Assembly (NCBI GenBank): GCA_028287785.1
Contig: JAQBOZ010000024.1
Location: forward strand, 124,001 to 188,000
DNA: 64,000 bases
Direction: 5' to 3'
Origin: Chlorobiota bacterium
GTDB taxonomy: Bacteria; Bacteroidota; Ignavibacteria; OLB7
This document shows positions 63,768-64,000 of the stretch, one piece after another. The notes beneath the pieces are model-generated. The model was not told the DNA's origin, ran no database searches, and worked only from the letters and a program-made list of their open reading frames with translations. Position 1 is the first letter of the stretch, and each line of letters opens with the position of its first letter. Made by a program: the position numbers and the translations under genes.

Positions 63768-64000
63768 ATGGCCAGTCAGAAATTACTCTGGACCGCGCTG
63801 CCGCACGGCGTGGACGGGGACAAGCTCAAACTCTCGATCTACATTTCCCCGCGTCTGACGCCGGGGGGCCCGAAACGTCTCGATGAGTTTCCCGACTTCT
63901 GGAACGCTGCCAAGGGGCACTGGCCGGGGAAGCTCAACTCGCTCGACTTCTTCGTGGAGATCGATTCCAACCCGCTCCCGATCCCGGTCGAGCGGGTGAA
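63768..64000 (+). CDS. Hypothetical protein, N-terminal part (cut by window edge)
   Basis: The first 77 residues start MASQKLLWTALPHGVDGDKLKLSIYISPRL and continue DEFPDFWNAAKGHWPGKLNSLDFFVEIDSN. AGGA lies 9 nt upstream of the ATG. There is no signal peptide. I cannot name the family. The 59-bp gap suggests co-transcription with the Tat-exported giant. The reading frame is open to the last base of the window, so the rest is missing. Confidence 0.8.
   Translation, partial: MASQKLLWTALPHGVDGDKLKLSIYISPRLTPGGPKRLDEFPDFWNAAKGHWPGKLNSLDFFVEIDSNPLPIPVERV

Overview
This 64 kb window is a GC-rich bacterial chromosome segment. Several features point to the Bacteroidota-Chlorobiota (FCB) group, and my best guess is a Kapabacteria/Ignavibacteria-like lineage. 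The evidence is an rpsD-rpoA-rplQ operon end, a PorV/PorQ-family outer-membrane protein, a GWxTD-domain protein, a type IX secretion (T9SS) sorting domain, TonB receptors with carboxypeptidase-like N-domains, LytS/LytTR signalling, and promoter-like boxes of the form TTTG-N18-20-TAnnTT. The species assignment is inference. I see no tRNA or rRNA gene, CRISPR array, insertion sequence or phage gene.

Layout. 1-6511 is housekeeping: rpsD (partial), rpoA, rplQ, a glycine-rich RRM protein, ysxC/engB, then a class V aminotransferase next to serA, probably a serine-synthesis pair. 6606-18769 is an outer-membrane/surface block: three short secreted proteins that look like detached N-domains of the receptor downstream, a TonB-dependent receptor, a 1317-residue exported protein, a PorV/PorQ protein and a GWxTD protein, most of them separated by intergenic hairpins. 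18837-20742 holds a lipid A-type acyltransferase overlapping a GT9 heptosyltransferase. 21212-27729 holds a membrane-anchored GH2-like protein that lacks both catalytic glutamates, a RecQ helicase, a small gene with its own promoter and attenuator-like hairpin, and an intact GH1-like glycosidase. 28013-35797 holds a propeller-type LytS kinase, a LytTR regulator, a divergent LCP-domain protein, a GNAT acetyltransferase and an ankyrin protein. 36055-42407 holds a large T9SS cargo with nine cysteine-bearing repeats, two related cysteine-rich secreted proteins and a lipoprotein. 42764-52311 holds a TPR-like protein, SMC, a secreted cystatin-like protein, a winged-helix protein, and an ECF sigma factor with a cupin anti-sigma protein. 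52312-54349 is gene-poor and rich in palindromes. 54350-64000 holds a TPR-LuxR regulator, an NAD(P)-binding protein, a secreted protein, and a giant Tat-exported protein followed by a gene cut by the window edge.

The accessory parts carry dispersed palindromic repeats. One family has five copies of about 40-55 bp in both orientations. A second family supplies the last codons and the stop codon of two unrelated genes. The items I would check first are the detached receptor domains (6606-8153), the catalytically dead membrane GH2 protein (21212-23854), the stop-codon-donating repeat (35786 and 50750), the five-copy palindrome family, the phytocystatin-like secreted protein (49356-49700) and the unknown Tat-exported two-gene unit at 58513-64000.
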